Origin: Endoryza sp044226045
GTDB taxonomy: Bacteria > Bacteroidota > Bacteroidia > Chitinophagales > Chitinophagaceae
Assembly (NCBI GenBank): GCA_044226045.1
Contig: JBGAHR010000016.1
Span: 1 to 64,000 of the forward strand
Direction of reading: 5' to 3'
Length of the DNA: 64,000 nt
A program made the position numbers and the translations under genes. Positions 14,815-22,346 of this stretch are shown one piece after another (the stretch's first letter is position 1; the number at the start of each line of letters is the position of its first letter). A model generated the notes under the pieces. That model saw only the letters and a list, made by a program, of their open reading frames with translations. It was not told where the DNA came from and searched no databases.

Positions 14815-14908
14815 ACAATCTCAGTTTGGTGATATTGTATAAAAGTAGATTGGCCGAAAAAGATACCAATGAGGTTTTGACAGGAAAAAGGGTGTGTTTT
14901 AACTGGGA

Positions 14909-15040
14909 CGCGAATTATGCGAATTATGCGAATTAGACGAATTAGACGAATCGCTGAGAACGCAGAAGACGCAGAGTTAACTGACATTTCCCGCTAACGC
15001 TCACGCTCCCGCTCTCGCTCTCGCTCCCGCTCCCGCTCCC
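14909..15040 (-). repeat. Composite intergenic repeat, copy B (inverted relative to copy A)
   Basis: On the minus strand this reads as the GCGGGA/GCGAGA hexamer array (15040-15003), a linker with CTGCGTTCTCAG (about 14954-14965), then a 9-bp-period ATTCGNNTA array (to 14909). The order matches copy A at 1851-2012, so the two are inverted copies 13 kb apart. Confidence 0.85.
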
Positions 15041-15056
15041 CAACCCCTCACCCCAG

Positions 15057-15076
15057 CCCTCTCCCAAGGGAGAGGG
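15057..15076. repeat. CCCTCTCCC-AA-GGGAGAGGG hairpin
   Basis: A perfect 9-bp inverted repeat follows a C-rich CCAACCCCTCACCCC sequence. Very similar palindromes are common intergenic repeats in many bacteria, so this may be a dispersed REP-like unit or a terminator remnant. No T-run follows on either strand. Confidence 0.6.
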
Positions 15077-15093
15077 AGTAATATCATTCACGT

Positions 15094-15205
15094 TGGTTGG
15101 CAGTTTGCGGTTTGCGGTTTCTGTTTCTGTTTCTCTTTCTGTTTCTCTTTCCCTTTCTCTTTCCCTTTCTCTTTCCGCTCTCGCTCCCGCTCCCGCTCTT
15201 CCTGA
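15094..15205. repeat. Heptamer (TTTGCGG) and hexamer (TTTCTG, GCTCCC) repeats
   Basis: TTGCGGTTTGCGGTTT is followed by about ten TTTCNN hexamers and then CGCTCC/CGCTCT hexamers. The same unit types occur in the other repeat blocks. No gene is supported between 14815 and 15604. Confidence 0.75.
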
Positions 15206-15206
15206 T

Positions 15207-15239
15207 GCGAGTCTTATCCGCCGCAGGCGGAGGACTCGC
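15207..15239. repeat. 33-nt hairpin GCGAGTC...GACTCGC
   Basis: GCGAGTC and TCCGCC pair with GGCGGA and GACTCGC around a GCA loop, with two unpaired bases on each arm. On the plus strand it is followed, after about 12 bases, by six T residues, so it could act as a terminator, but no plus-strand gene ends here. It may be a stem-loop carried by the repeat block. Confidence 0.5.
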
Positions 15240-15344
15240 CGGAGCGAGTTTCATTTTTTCAGGCATGCCGCCACATCCGGCTCCCCCGAGTAACGCCAGG
15301 GCTAAAAGGCGTTTAATGTTTAAGGTTTATCGTTTAACGTTGTT

Positions 15345-15604
15345 CTGTAGTTTCCGTTTCCGTTTCTCTTTCTGTTTCCCTTTCCCTTTCCGTTTCTGTT
15401 TCTCTTTCTGTTTCCGTTTCTCCTTCTGCTTCCCTTTCTGTTTCCCTTTCCGTTTCTGTTTCCCTTTCCGTTTCTATTTCCCTTTCCCTTTCTGTTTCTC
15501 TTTCTGTTTCCGTTTCTCCTTCTGCTTCCCTTTCTGTTTCTGTTTCCCTTTCTCTTCCCGCTCTCGCTCCCTCTCCCGCTCCTGTATTTCCCCCTCTCCC
15601 GCTC
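15345..15604. repeat. Long pyrimidine-rich hexamer array (TTTCNN)
   Basis: About 40 consecutive hexamers of the form TTTCCC, TTTCTG, TTTCCG or TTTCTC make a strand with almost no A. A 96-bp higher-order repeat is visible: the segment around TCCTTCTGCTTCCC at 15421 recurs at 15517. The array abuts the stop codon of the radical SAM gene. The open frames on both strands here are products of the 6-bp period and are not genes. Confidence 0.9.
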
Positions 15605-16660
15605 TCAAAACAGCGTTCCCTGCTGCCCGGGTCTTCTAAACAGGCTTGTATCCAGGCTCCATTCTTCGGCATTCATGCCATAGAGCTTACCATATTTTTT
15701 ATATTGTTGCGAAACCATTTCCGCAATGGATCCTTCTCCCCGCATTCTGGCGCCCCATCTGCTGTCGTTTACTTTTCCATCATGACTTTGTTCAATAAGA
15801 TGCCATACTTTATCGGCCCTGTCGGGAAAATTTTTATAGAGCCAGTCGTGAAACAAGAGCTTGATAGCGCCATTAAGACGGATGAAAGTATAGGCTGTAA
15901 AGCTTGCCCCGTTATCGCTTGCCGCTTTCATGATCCTCTGCATTTCATGTTCATTGAGACCCGGGATCATGGGACCCATCATGATTCCCATTCTGACGCC
16001 CACTTTACTTAGTTCATTTATCACCCGGAGTTTTTGTTTGGCTGTGGTTGTTCTGGGTTCCATCAGCCGCCGCAAGTCTTCATTGAAAGAAGTGATGGAG
16101 ACCATTGCCGATACCAGTCTTTTGCCAGCCATTTCCTGTAAAATGTCTTTGTCTCGCAGAATGAAAGCGTTTTTTGTCAGGATGCCGACCGGTTGATTGA
16201 ATTCATTGCAGACTTCCAGCATTCGGCGGGTGAGTCTGAATTTCTGTTCGGCTGGCTGATAGCAGTCGGTATTGCCGCTGAGCATGATGGGTGTGCAGAC
16301 CCATTTCGGGTTCATTAAGAATTTCCGAAGCAGCTGGGGTGCGTTTTTTTTGACAATGATCTTCTGTTCGAAATCCAGGCCGGCGCTGTATCCCCAGTAT
16401 TCATGTACATTCCGGGCATAGCAATAGATACAGCCATGTTCGCATCCCGCATAGGGATTCATGCTATAGGACATGCCCACATCGGGGCTCTCTACTGAGT
16501 TAACTATTGATTTCGATTCCTGTTCGAGGTATTGGGTAGGCAGTTCTTTCTCCTCCCAATCATCTATTCCTTCCGCATGTTCTTTGACAACTTCGTCTTT
16601 CAGGAATCGATTTTTAGTATTAAACTGTGCACCTCGTCCTTGTTTGTATGGTTTTTCCAT
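15605..16660 (-). CDS. PA0069-family radical SAM protein
   Basis: The 351-residue protein has the radical SAM cluster motif C-E-H-G-C-I-Y-C-Y-A, preceded by Y-S-M-N-P-Y-A-G, and shows the order of SPL-like/PA0069 proteins: K-G-R-G-A-Q-F-N at the N-terminus, S-G-N-T-D-C-Y-Q-P, L-T-K-N-A and S-I-T-S-F-N-E-D. The Cys triad binds a [4Fe-4S] cluster that cleaves S-adenosylmethionine. The family is related to spore photoproduct lyase, but its substrate is unknown. The start is ATG at 16660; an upstream ATG at 16696 would add 12 residues encoded in the repeat block and is rejected. It neighbours several DNA/RNA-repair-type genes, suggesting a nucleic-acid substrate (inference). Confidence 0.88.
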   Translation of the reverse strand: MEKPYKQGRGAQFNTKNRFLKDEVVKEHAEGIDDWEEKELPTQYLEQESKSIVNSVESPDVGMSYSMNPYAGCEHGCIYCYARNVHEYWGYSAGLDFEQKIIVKKNAPQLLRKFLMNPKWVCTPIMLSGNTDCYQPAEQKFRLTRRMLEVCNEFNQPVGILTKNAFILRDKDILQEMAGKRLVSAMVSITSFNEDLRRLMEPRTTTAKQKLRVINELSKVGVRMGIMMGPMIPGLNEHEMQRIMKAASDNGASFTAYTFIRLNGAIKLLFHDWLYKNFPDRADKVWHLIEQSHDGKVNDSRWGARMRGEGSIAEMVSQQYKKYGKLYGMNAEEWSLDTSLFRRPGQQGTLF

Positions 16661-16690
16661 GGGAGCGTTTGTTGAAATGAAAAAGTAAAA

Positions 16691-16893
16691 ATTCAAAAGT
16701 CAAAATGAGATAGCCTGAAACGATAAACAGTTCTGGAACGCAGAGAGCGCCAAGTACCGCTAAGAGCGCAAAGAGGAAATTCAAAAATCAAAATTCAAAA
16801 GTCAAAATGAATAGCCTGAAACGATAAACAGTTCTGGAACGCAGCGTGCGCCAAGTACCGCTAAGGCCGCAAGGAGGAAATTCAAAAATCAAA
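16691..16893. repeat. Tandem pair of 102-bp composite repeats
   Basis: Two near-identical units begin at 16691 and 16793. Each reads ATTCAAAAGTCAAAATGA, then TAGCCTGAAACGATAAAC, then AGTTCTGGAACGCA, then a 9-bp-period segment with AAGTACCGCTAAG, then GGAAATTCAAAAATCAA. The same module order occurs once in the umuD-umuC gap, and its reverse complement occurs near 41.05-41.13 kb. Confidence 0.9.
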
Positions 16894-16984
16894 ATTAAAA
16901 AGTTAAAATAAATCTATTTCCAATATGCGAAGTGTTTAAAAAATAAAAGGAAATTCAGATTTATTTGAAGATATCGTTTTTTTA

Positions 16985-17098
16985 TTTTTCTTCTTCGCAA
17001 CCTTCTCAGTACCTAGCGCACTCCGCGTTCCTGAACTGCCACTATCTTTTGGATTCTGCCTTTACCTATTGCATGCCACTTTTGACTTTTGAATTTTT
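16985..17098. repeat. Reverse-orientation remnant of the composite repeat
   Basis: The segment reads as a diverged reverse complement of the 102-bp unit: CCTTCTCAGTACCTAGCGCA and CGCGTTCCTGAACT, then TTTTGACTTTTGAATTTTT up to the stop of the 2H gene at 17104. Together with the two forward units it makes a long imperfect inverted repeat. Between 16894 and 16984 only AT-rich sequence is seen. Confidence 0.7.
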
Positions 17099-17103
17099 AC
17101 TTT

Positions 17104-17721
17104 TTACAGCGCAAACAACTCGCCCTGCCTGGTGGTGACAGGGAGGTTTTGAAACTCAAACCTGGCAGCGACCTGGTATCTTGCTTCACCGGATCTTCTT
17201 TTTAATAACAGCATGGAGTCTGCGATAAACCTCGCACTGAAGTTTTTATGGCTATACTCCAGCCAGGCCTTTTCATACTGCCAGGGTTTGAGTTTTCGTC
17301 CAACGGTAATATGTGGTTCCATGATAAAATATGGCTTGTTCTCTTCGTCGAGTTTCATCAGTCGCTGGGTATCCTGCCGGAGATTTCTGACAAGTTCCTG
17401 AAGAGGAATTTTGGTGGTTACATTTATATAGATCGTATGGGAAGGGAAGCTTCCGAAATCTTTTAATTCAACTTTAAACGGATACTGCCCCATGGCAATA
17501 GCACGAACCCGGTTAGTTATTCGTTCTTCCATCATTTCATATTGGGAAAAACTGGCCAGCGCAATATAGGGGCGCATCCATTTGAAGGGGTCTGTTTGAA
17601 ATTTCTTTGCAAAATCCTCCCTGACCGCGAAGATTCTGTTAGATAATTCGCTGTGTGGGTTGATAACGAGCATATAGTCGTTTACCTGGTAGCCGGGTAT
17701 TGTAGTAATTAATGGTTTCAT
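17104..17721 (-). CDS. 2H phosphoesterase-like (2'-5' RNA ligase superfamily) protein with one degenerate motif
   Basis: The 205-residue protein keeps the second H-x-T motif of the 2H superfamily (E-P-H-I-T-V-G-R, H137 and T139). In the first motif Tyr replaces His (R-P-Y-I-A-L-A-S-F, Y52). 2H enzymes use both histidines to hydrolyse 2',3'-cyclic or 2'-5' phosphodiesters, so this copy should be impaired or have a different role. It lies 12 bp downstream of a paralogue that has lost both motifs, and the pair is divergent from the pol V genes. The C-terminus ends in R-Q-G-E-L-F-A-L. Confidence 0.78.
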   Translation of the reverse strand: MKPLITTIPGYQVNDYMLVINPHSELSNRIFAVREDFAKKFQTDPFKWMRPYIALASFSQYEMMEERITNRVRAIAMGQYPFKVELKDFGSFPSHTIYINVTTKIPLQELVRNLRQDTQRLMKLDEENKPYFIMEPHITVGRKLKPWQYEKAWLEYSHKNFSARFIADSMLLLKRRSGEARYQVAARFEFQNLPVTTRQGELFAL

Positions 17722-17733
17722 AGAAAATATACT

Positions 17734-18384
17734 TTAGTTGGTTTTTTGAATGATTTCAGGTTGTAAACCGAACACTTCCAGCACCCTGTATTCATCGAAA
17801 GGATCTTTTCTTTTCAATAAAACCAGTTCATTAACAGGAAATGATTCGGAGAAGGTTTGGTGAGCGAAGAAATTAACCACCTTTTCATAAGTATCTGATC
17901 GCATTCGCCTGGCAATACTTATAAAAGGTCGTAGAAAAAATTCGGAGGCAGGACAGCCATTTGAACGTATAAATTCATCAACGACTTTCAATTCCCTGAC
18001 CAGTTGATGAAAAGGATTCGGGTCCATCACTCTCAGGTAAACAGTATGTGGTGGTATTCCGCCATAATTATTGAGGGTAACCTGGAATTGGGGTCGTAAC
18101 CCACAAATTTTCCGCATCCACCGGGAAATAGTCGACTCCATATCCGGCCGGGCAATCAAATTCGCAATCCTGATATAGGAACTATCCTTCGCATCGCGAT
18201 CGGGTATGGCCAACCCGTTGAAACTACTCCGGGCCTCCTCAATCTTAGAGCTGATTGCGGCCGTGGGCCTTACAACCAATGAATATTCATATAGGTCTTC
18301 ATCCGTCCAGGTACGCCATTGCCTGGCCGGTGCAGACAAAGCCACCTCCGGGATAAAGCTGCCCGGTAAACCCATCCATTCCAT
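17734..18384 (-). CDS. 2H-fold paralogue lacking both catalytic motifs
   Basis: This 216-residue protein matches its downstream neighbour in layout: V-V-R-P near residue 38, S-S-Y-I-R-I-A-N-L in the first motif position (Y70), G-G-I-P-P-H-T-V-Y-L in the middle, and R-P-F-I-S-I-A-R-R in the second motif position (F154, S156). Both H-x-T motifs are gone, so it is a predicted pseudoenzyme, possibly a nucleic-acid binder or partner of the neighbour. Its start at 18384 faces the umuD-like gene across a 138-bp promoter region, suggesting shared DNA-damage control (inference). Confidence 0.65.
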   Translation of the reverse strand: MEWMGLPGSFIPEVALSAPARQWRTWTDEDLYEYSLVVRPTAAISSKIEEARSSFNGLAIPDRDAKDSSYIRIANLIARPDMESTISRWMRKICGLRPQFQVTLNNYGGIPPHTVYLRVMDPNPFHQLVRELKVVDEFIRSNGCPASEFFLRPFISIARRMRSDTYEKVVNFFAHQTFSESFPVNELVLLKRKDPFDEYRVLEVFGLQPEIIQKTN

Positions 18385-18522
18385 AGCGTTACATTATTTA
18401 GCATAAATATACTAAACATTTTAGCAAAAAAGAACAGAATATGCTAACTTTATTTTTCGGAAATAAAACCGCAAAAAACGTTAGAGAACAATTCAAATAC
18501 TACACTATTAAAATAGCATACT

Positions 18523-18969
18523 ATGGAGGAGGAATTTTATGGAGCGGCCTATAGAGGCAGCAAGAATTTCACCCAGCAGCAGGTGAAAACAGCGAATGCA
18601 ACAGGGTTTGGAGCAGCGGCAGACGACTACATGGAAAGAGGAATAGACCTGAATGAACAGCTCATCCTCAACAAACCGGCTACCTTCTTCTTTAAAATGA
18701 AAGGAGATGCGATGACTGGCGCCGGAATTTTTGCAGAAGATCTGCTGATAGTCGATCGATCTGTAAAACCGGCCAACGGAAAAATTGTTGTTGCAGCGGT
18801 AAATGGAGAATTGGTGGTGAGAACATTTCAAAAAACCATCAAAGGAGTGACCCTCTTACCCGAAAACAAACAATTCAAACCTATTGAAATCGGTGAATTC
18901 ACCAATTATAATACCTGGGGAACGGTAACCTGTGTCATTCATTTGCTGGAGCCGGCTTTGAGGAAGTAA
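18523..18969 (+). CDS. UmuD-like protein with both catalytic residues replaced
   Basis: The 148-residue protein aligns along its length with UmuD, the S24/LexA-type subunit of DNA polymerase V: A-A-A-D-D-Y-M-E-R-G-I-D-L-N, A-T-F-F-F-K-M-K-G-D, D-L-L-I-V-D-R-S and V-A-A-V-N-G-E-L. The catalytic Ser of the G-D-S-M motif is Ala (G-D-A-M, A63; codon GCG). The catalytic Lys of the V-V-K segment is Arg (V-V-R, R100; codon AGA). The usual Cys-Gly or Ala-Gly cleavage site reads T-G. Self-cleavage should be impossible. UmuD' normally binds UmuC and RecA filaments, so a constitutive non-cleaving form is the inference. The start is ATG at 18523; GGAGGAGG overlaps the first codons. Confidence 0.88.
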   Translation: MEEEFYGAAYRGSKNFTQQQVKTANATGFGAAADDYMERGIDLNEQLILNKPATFFFKMKGDAMTGAGIFAEDLLIVDRSVKPANGKIVVAAVNGELVVRTFQKTIKGVTLLPENKQFKPIEIGEFTNYNTWGTVTCVIHLLEPALRK

Positions 18970-19309
18970 AAATTAAAAAGGCAAAAGTCAAAAGTCAAAA
19001 GTCAAAATGCAAAAGTCAAAATTCAAAAGTCAAAATTCAAAAGTCAAAAATTGGGATAGCCGGAAACGATAAACAGTTCTGGAACGCAAAGCAAAGTACC
19101 GTTGAGGGCGCTAAGAGAAAAGTCAAAATCAAAATGCAAAAGTCAAAATTCAAAAGTGAAAATTCGTTTTTTTAGAGTCATTGCATTTTACTTCGCGTCC
19201 TTAGCGGTACTTCGCGCCCTTTGCGTTCCTCTACGGCACAGAAAACTTAAGACTTTTGCATTTTGACTTTTTACTTTTTACTTTTTACTTTTAAATCTAA
19301 CACCTCCTC
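18970..19309. repeat. 340-bp repeat block separating umuD and umuC
   Basis: The whole gap consists of repeat modules: AAAAGTCAA-type units (18970-19050), GATAGCCGGAAACGATAAAC then AGTTCTGGAACGCAAAG, and GTACCG units (to about 19112). After more AAAAGTCAA units come the reverse-complement modules TTAGCGGTACTTCGCGCCC and TTTGCGTTCC (about 19190-19232) and TTTTGACTTTTTAC (to 19290). Forward and reverse halves could pair as a large hairpin in the mRNA. umuC starts right after an ACACCTCCTC purine-poor leader. Confidence 0.88.
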
Positions 19310-20593
19310 ATGATCGCCATCGTCGATTGTAACAACTTCTACTGTTCTTGTGAACGGTTGTTTCTGCCCGCCCTGGCGGAGCGGCCGGTTGTTGTATTGA
19401 GTAATAACGACGGCTGTATCATCTCCCGAAGTGATGAAGCCAAGAAACTGGGAGTGGAAATGGCAGGACCCTATTTCCAGGCCAAACCACTGATCGATCG
19501 CCATAACATTGCGGTCTTTTCTTCCAACTACAACCTGTACGGCGACCTGAGCTGGCGTGTTATGGAAACACTTCGGATGCTGATGGGTGAAAAAAATGTA
19601 GAAGTATACTCTGTTGATGAAGCTTTCATCAACCTGGAAGGATTTACGGAAAAAAAACTGCACGATATTGCCCGCGAAATCAGGGAAACCGTAGAAGAAT
19701 GGACGGGTATAAAAGTTTCCGTAGGGATCGCTCCCACGAAAGTACTGGCCAAACTGGCTAATCGCATCGCCAAAAAAAATAAAGAACAAACCCGGTGTAT
19801 CTCTGTCCTGGAAACCGATGATGAAATTATCAGGGCATTGGCCAACACACCGGTTGAAGATATATGGGGTGTGGGAAGACAGTATGCCCGAAAGCTGCAG
19901 GAACAATGGGGTATCACACAGGCATTGCAGTTACGCAACCTCTCCGAATCATTTGCCAGCAAATACCTCGGCGGCGTTACCGGTGTCAGGCTGATTAAGG
20001 AATTGAAAGGTGAACCGGCAAAGGACCTCGAGGAAGAGTTAGTCTCCAAAAAAATGATTGCCACCACGCGTATGTTCGGTAGCGCAGTAAAAGATATTGA
20101 ATCGATCAAGGAAGCAGTAGCGACCTATACCTCCCGGGCAGCCGAAAAACTAAGAAGGCAATACAGCGCGGCAAGCGTGGTAAGCGTATTTGTTGTTAAA
20201 AAAGAACAGGACTATCAACTCAACTTCAAAAGAGGGGGAACGATTTCCACTCAGACCATCTTGCCCACCGCGACCAGCATTACACAGGAATTGATTAAAC
20301 CGGCAATGGCCCTGGTAGAAGAACTGTATGAACACGGAGCTGAATATAAAAAAGCGGGGGTGATGTTAAGCGGCATCCGGCCGGATTCATCCATCCAGGG
20401 TAACCTGTTTGCTTCGTCCGGGCAAAATGAACATCGCCGTCTCATGGATATGATCGACAATATCAATTTCAGCCAGAGAGATGATATCCTGAAGTTCGCG
20501 GCCAGCGGCACCCGCCGCGACTGGAAAATGCGCCAGGAACTGAGAAGTAAAAGATATACGACCCGGTGGAACGAATTGCCGGAAGTCCGTTAG
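19310..20593 (+). CDS. umuC: Y-family DNA polymerase V catalytic subunit UmuC
   Basis: The 427-residue protein starts M-I-A-I-V-D-C-N-N-F-Y-C-S-C-E-R (Asp 6, metal ligand) and has V-Y-S-V-D-E-A-F (catalytic Asp-Glu pair near residue 100), V-G-I-A-P-T-K-V-L-A-K-L-A-N, and a helix-hairpin-helix region (V-E-D-I-W-G-V-G). The C-terminal domain includes G-V-M-L-S-G-I and a late R-D-D-I-L-K-F-A. This is a full-length translesion polymerase of the UmuC type. In most genomes umuD and umuC overlap; here 340 bp of repeats separate them. The stop overlaps the convergent DUF3179 gene by 4 bp, so there is no intergenic terminator. Confidence 0.95.
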   Translation: MIAIVDCNNFYCSCERLFLPALAERPVVVLSNNDGCIISRSDEAKKLGVEMAGPYFQAKPLIDRHNIAVFSSNYNLYGDLSWRVMETLRMLMGEKNVEVYSVDEAFINLEGFTEKKLHDIAREIRETVEEWTGIKVSVGIAPTKVLAKLANRIAKKNKEQTRCISVLETDDEIIRALANTPVEDIWGVGRQYARKLQEQWGITQALQLRNLSESFASKYLGGVTGVRLIKELKGEPAKDLEEELVSKKMIATTRMFGSAVKDIESIKEAVATYTSRAAEKLRRQYSAASVVSVFVVKKEQDYQLNFKRGGTISTQTILPTATSITQELIKPAMALVEELYEHGAEYKKAGVMLSGIRPDSSIQGNLFASSGQNEHRRLMDMIDNINFSQRDDILKFAASGTRRDWKMRQELRSKRYTTRWNELPEVR

Positions 20594-21717
20594 TTGCTAT
20601 TGAATGTTCTCCAGCTATGCCAGAATTCCTGGTAAGCCGGTAGTTTCTTCAACTGGGCAACTGTATCGATTCCCTGGCCATTAATTCTATATCGGTATTG
20701 CTGGTAAATCAAGGTGTCGTTTTTAAGCGTCGGCACACCGGATGCATTGATTCCTTCAAAAGCAAAGAAGCTTTTATTGTCCTGTCCGAGCACGACCATT
20801 ACGGAAGGATTAAAAGCCGTATCGATGATGATCCGGTTTTTCATCAACTCGTTCCAATCATACGCTTTTTTCTTGCCATGAACGTTCACGCCAATCACCC
20901 ATGATTTGTCTTTCCAGGAAAGGGTGTCGGTGCCTGTTAACGATTTGCGGCTTTTGCCGCTTTCATAGTTCAAAGTAGTATCGTAGGAATCCATAAATGC
21001 CGGATCCGCCTGCATAATGAGTGAGGAAGGATATAGTTCCAGCCATTTGGAAAGTGAGGTTTGTGTGCTGTATAATTCAGGCAGTCGGCTGCCTTTCAAT
21101 TTCCCGGTGATGGCTTCGCCATTTACCTGTCTCCACCAGCTTCCGGTTGTTTTGTCTTCGAACATGGCATTGAAGTGATCCATTCCAACCAATCTGAATT
21201 GCTCCTGTTTGCCATTCACAACGGGTTCGTATACCCTGCCGGTTCTGCATACCGTGCAATAAGTAACGATGACTGGTTTTCCACCTACGCTATCCTGTAC
21301 CTGGTGATGATAGCCCAGGAAGCGAATGGGATACGCTCTCGCTTCTCCATTCTCCACCACACCTATTACAAGGCGGTTGCTGTCGACTTTGTTCTGATCG
21401 GCCTTTACCATATTTACGGAGGAGGGTTGATAGAACATGTGATCTGCTGCCATGACAAAATTGGTCATGTAAATAACGCTACCAACAATGAGTAAAGGAA
21501 TTACGAGAAGCCATCTGCGCTTCCAGGACGGTTTAAAGAGTCCGGCAATGATCAGCAGGCCAAAAAATATCCGGAAGAACCAACGCCAGCGGTAAAGAAA
21601 ATACGCGAGGTCGATACTATTCATCTGCTGGCTTCCGGGCATGGGCATGATGAAGTACACGTTGGCGATTTCAAAAAGCAACAAGCCAATCAGTCCTAAC
21701 CAGAATAATTTTTTCAT
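20590..21717 (-). CDS. DUF3179 domain protein with N-terminal membrane helices
   Basis: The 375-residue protein has about four N-terminal membrane segments (F-W-L-G-L-I-G-L-L-L, then W-R-W-F-F-R-I, L-L-V-I-P-L-L-I). The DUF3179 domain follows: R-A-Y-P-I-R-F-L, V-T-Y-C-T-V-C-R-T-G-R-V-Y (the Cys-x-x-Cys-containing signature) and W-W-R-Q-V-N-G-E-A-I-T-G. DUF3179 proteins have no established function; the conserved cysteines suggest metal or redox chemistry. It lies 24 bp downstream of an AhpD-like gene on the same strand and is probably the last gene of the large minus-strand block. Confidence 0.85.
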   Translation of the reverse strand: MKKLFWLGLIGLLLFEIANVYFIMPMPGSQQMNSIDLAYFLYRWRWFFRIFFGLLIIAGLFKPSWKRRWLLVIPLLIVGSVIYMTNFVMAADHMFYQPSSVNMVKADQNKVDSNRLVIGVVENGEARAYPIRFLGYHHQVQDSVGGKPVIVTYCTVCRTGRVYEPVVNGKQEQFRLVGMDHFNAMFEDKTTGSWWRQVNGEAITGKLKGSRLPELYSTQTSLSKWLELYPSSLIMQADPAFMDSYDTTLNYESGKSRKSLTGTDTLSWKDKSWVIGVNVHGKKKAYDWNELMKNRIIIDTAFNPSVMVVLGQDNKSFFAFEGINASGVPTLKNDTLIYQQYRYRINGQGIDTVAQLKKLPAYQEFWHSWRTFNSN

Positions 21718-21741
21718 AACACAATGATAGTTTTGGTAGCC

Positions 21742-22293
21742 TTATTTATAGAGATCGAAATCAAGGTATCCTTCTTCCGCCCGGCGGGGGGCTCTTTCCC
21801 GGTAGAATGACATATCTGAGGGTGACCAGGTGCCGAGACCATCTACATAGCGGTTATACATACAAAAAGCAGCCGCTATCAGAACGGTATCGTGAATTTC
21901 CCGGTCTGTTGCACCCAGGTTCCTTGCTCTTTCAATCTGTTCGGGTGTTACTGACTTACCACTTCTTTGCACACTACCGGCGATGCTTAACAGCGCCTTC
22001 ATTTTTTCCGTCAAAGACGATTGTTCCATATCCTTCTTTACAGTGTCCAGGAAACCGGTGTCACACTGAAGGTAATGTTCGGCCAATGCGCCATGAATGC
22101 TTTGACAGAACTGGCAGTTGTTGAGATAAGATACGTATGCACCAATCAATTCTCTTTCGCCCCTGCTGAGCGTATTGTTATCGTCTCGTAACAGCGTTTC
22201 GGCCAGTTCATTCAGGTAGCGGGCTGTTTCCGGCCGGAAAGCCATTGGTCCGCGAATACCAGGTAAATCATTTCCGAGGTCAATATGTGCCAT
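21742..22293 (-). CDS. AhpD-like carboxymuconolactone decarboxylase family protein (paralogue 1)
   Basis: The 183-residue protein carries the AhpD redox motif Cys-x-x-Cys-x-x-x-His (C60, C63, H67 in C-Q-F-C-Q-S-I-H). Its N-terminus A-H-I-D-L-G-N-D-L-P-G-I-R-G and R-P-E-T motif are shared with three more paralogues in this block. AhpD proteins reduce peroxides or peroxiredoxins through this thiol pair. The ATG at 22293 is chosen over the in-frame TTG at 22296 because the paralogues all begin M-A/P-x-I. It lies between SusD and DUF3179 genes. Confidence 0.85.
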   Translation of the reverse strand: MAHIDLGNDLPGIRGPMAFRPETARYLNELAETLLRDDNNTLSRGERELIGAYVSYLNNCQFCQSIHGALAEHYLQCDTGFLDTVKKDMEQSSLTEKMKALLSIAGSVQRSGKSVTPEQIERARNLGATDREIHDTVLIAAAFCMYNRYVDGLGTWSPSDMSFYRERAPRRAEEGYLDFDLYK

Positions 22294-22346
22294 CAAACCA
22301 AGTTAAAAAAGAAAGACGGCAAATGCCGTCTTTCTTTTTGATAAAA

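Noticed and set aside
15057..15076. Terminator for a neighbouring gene
   Set aside because: The stem is strong, but no T-run follows on either strand and no gene ends within 200 bp; it is listed as a repeat instead.
15097..15672. Open frames on both strands in the hexamer tract (F-R-F repeats on plus, E-R-E-T on minus)
   Set aside because: A 6-bp period keeps frames open on both strands; the products are pure low-complexity repeats with no family resemblance.
16691..16893. CRISPR array
   Set aside because: The repeats are directly adjacent 102-bp units without unique spacers, and there is no cas gene nearby.
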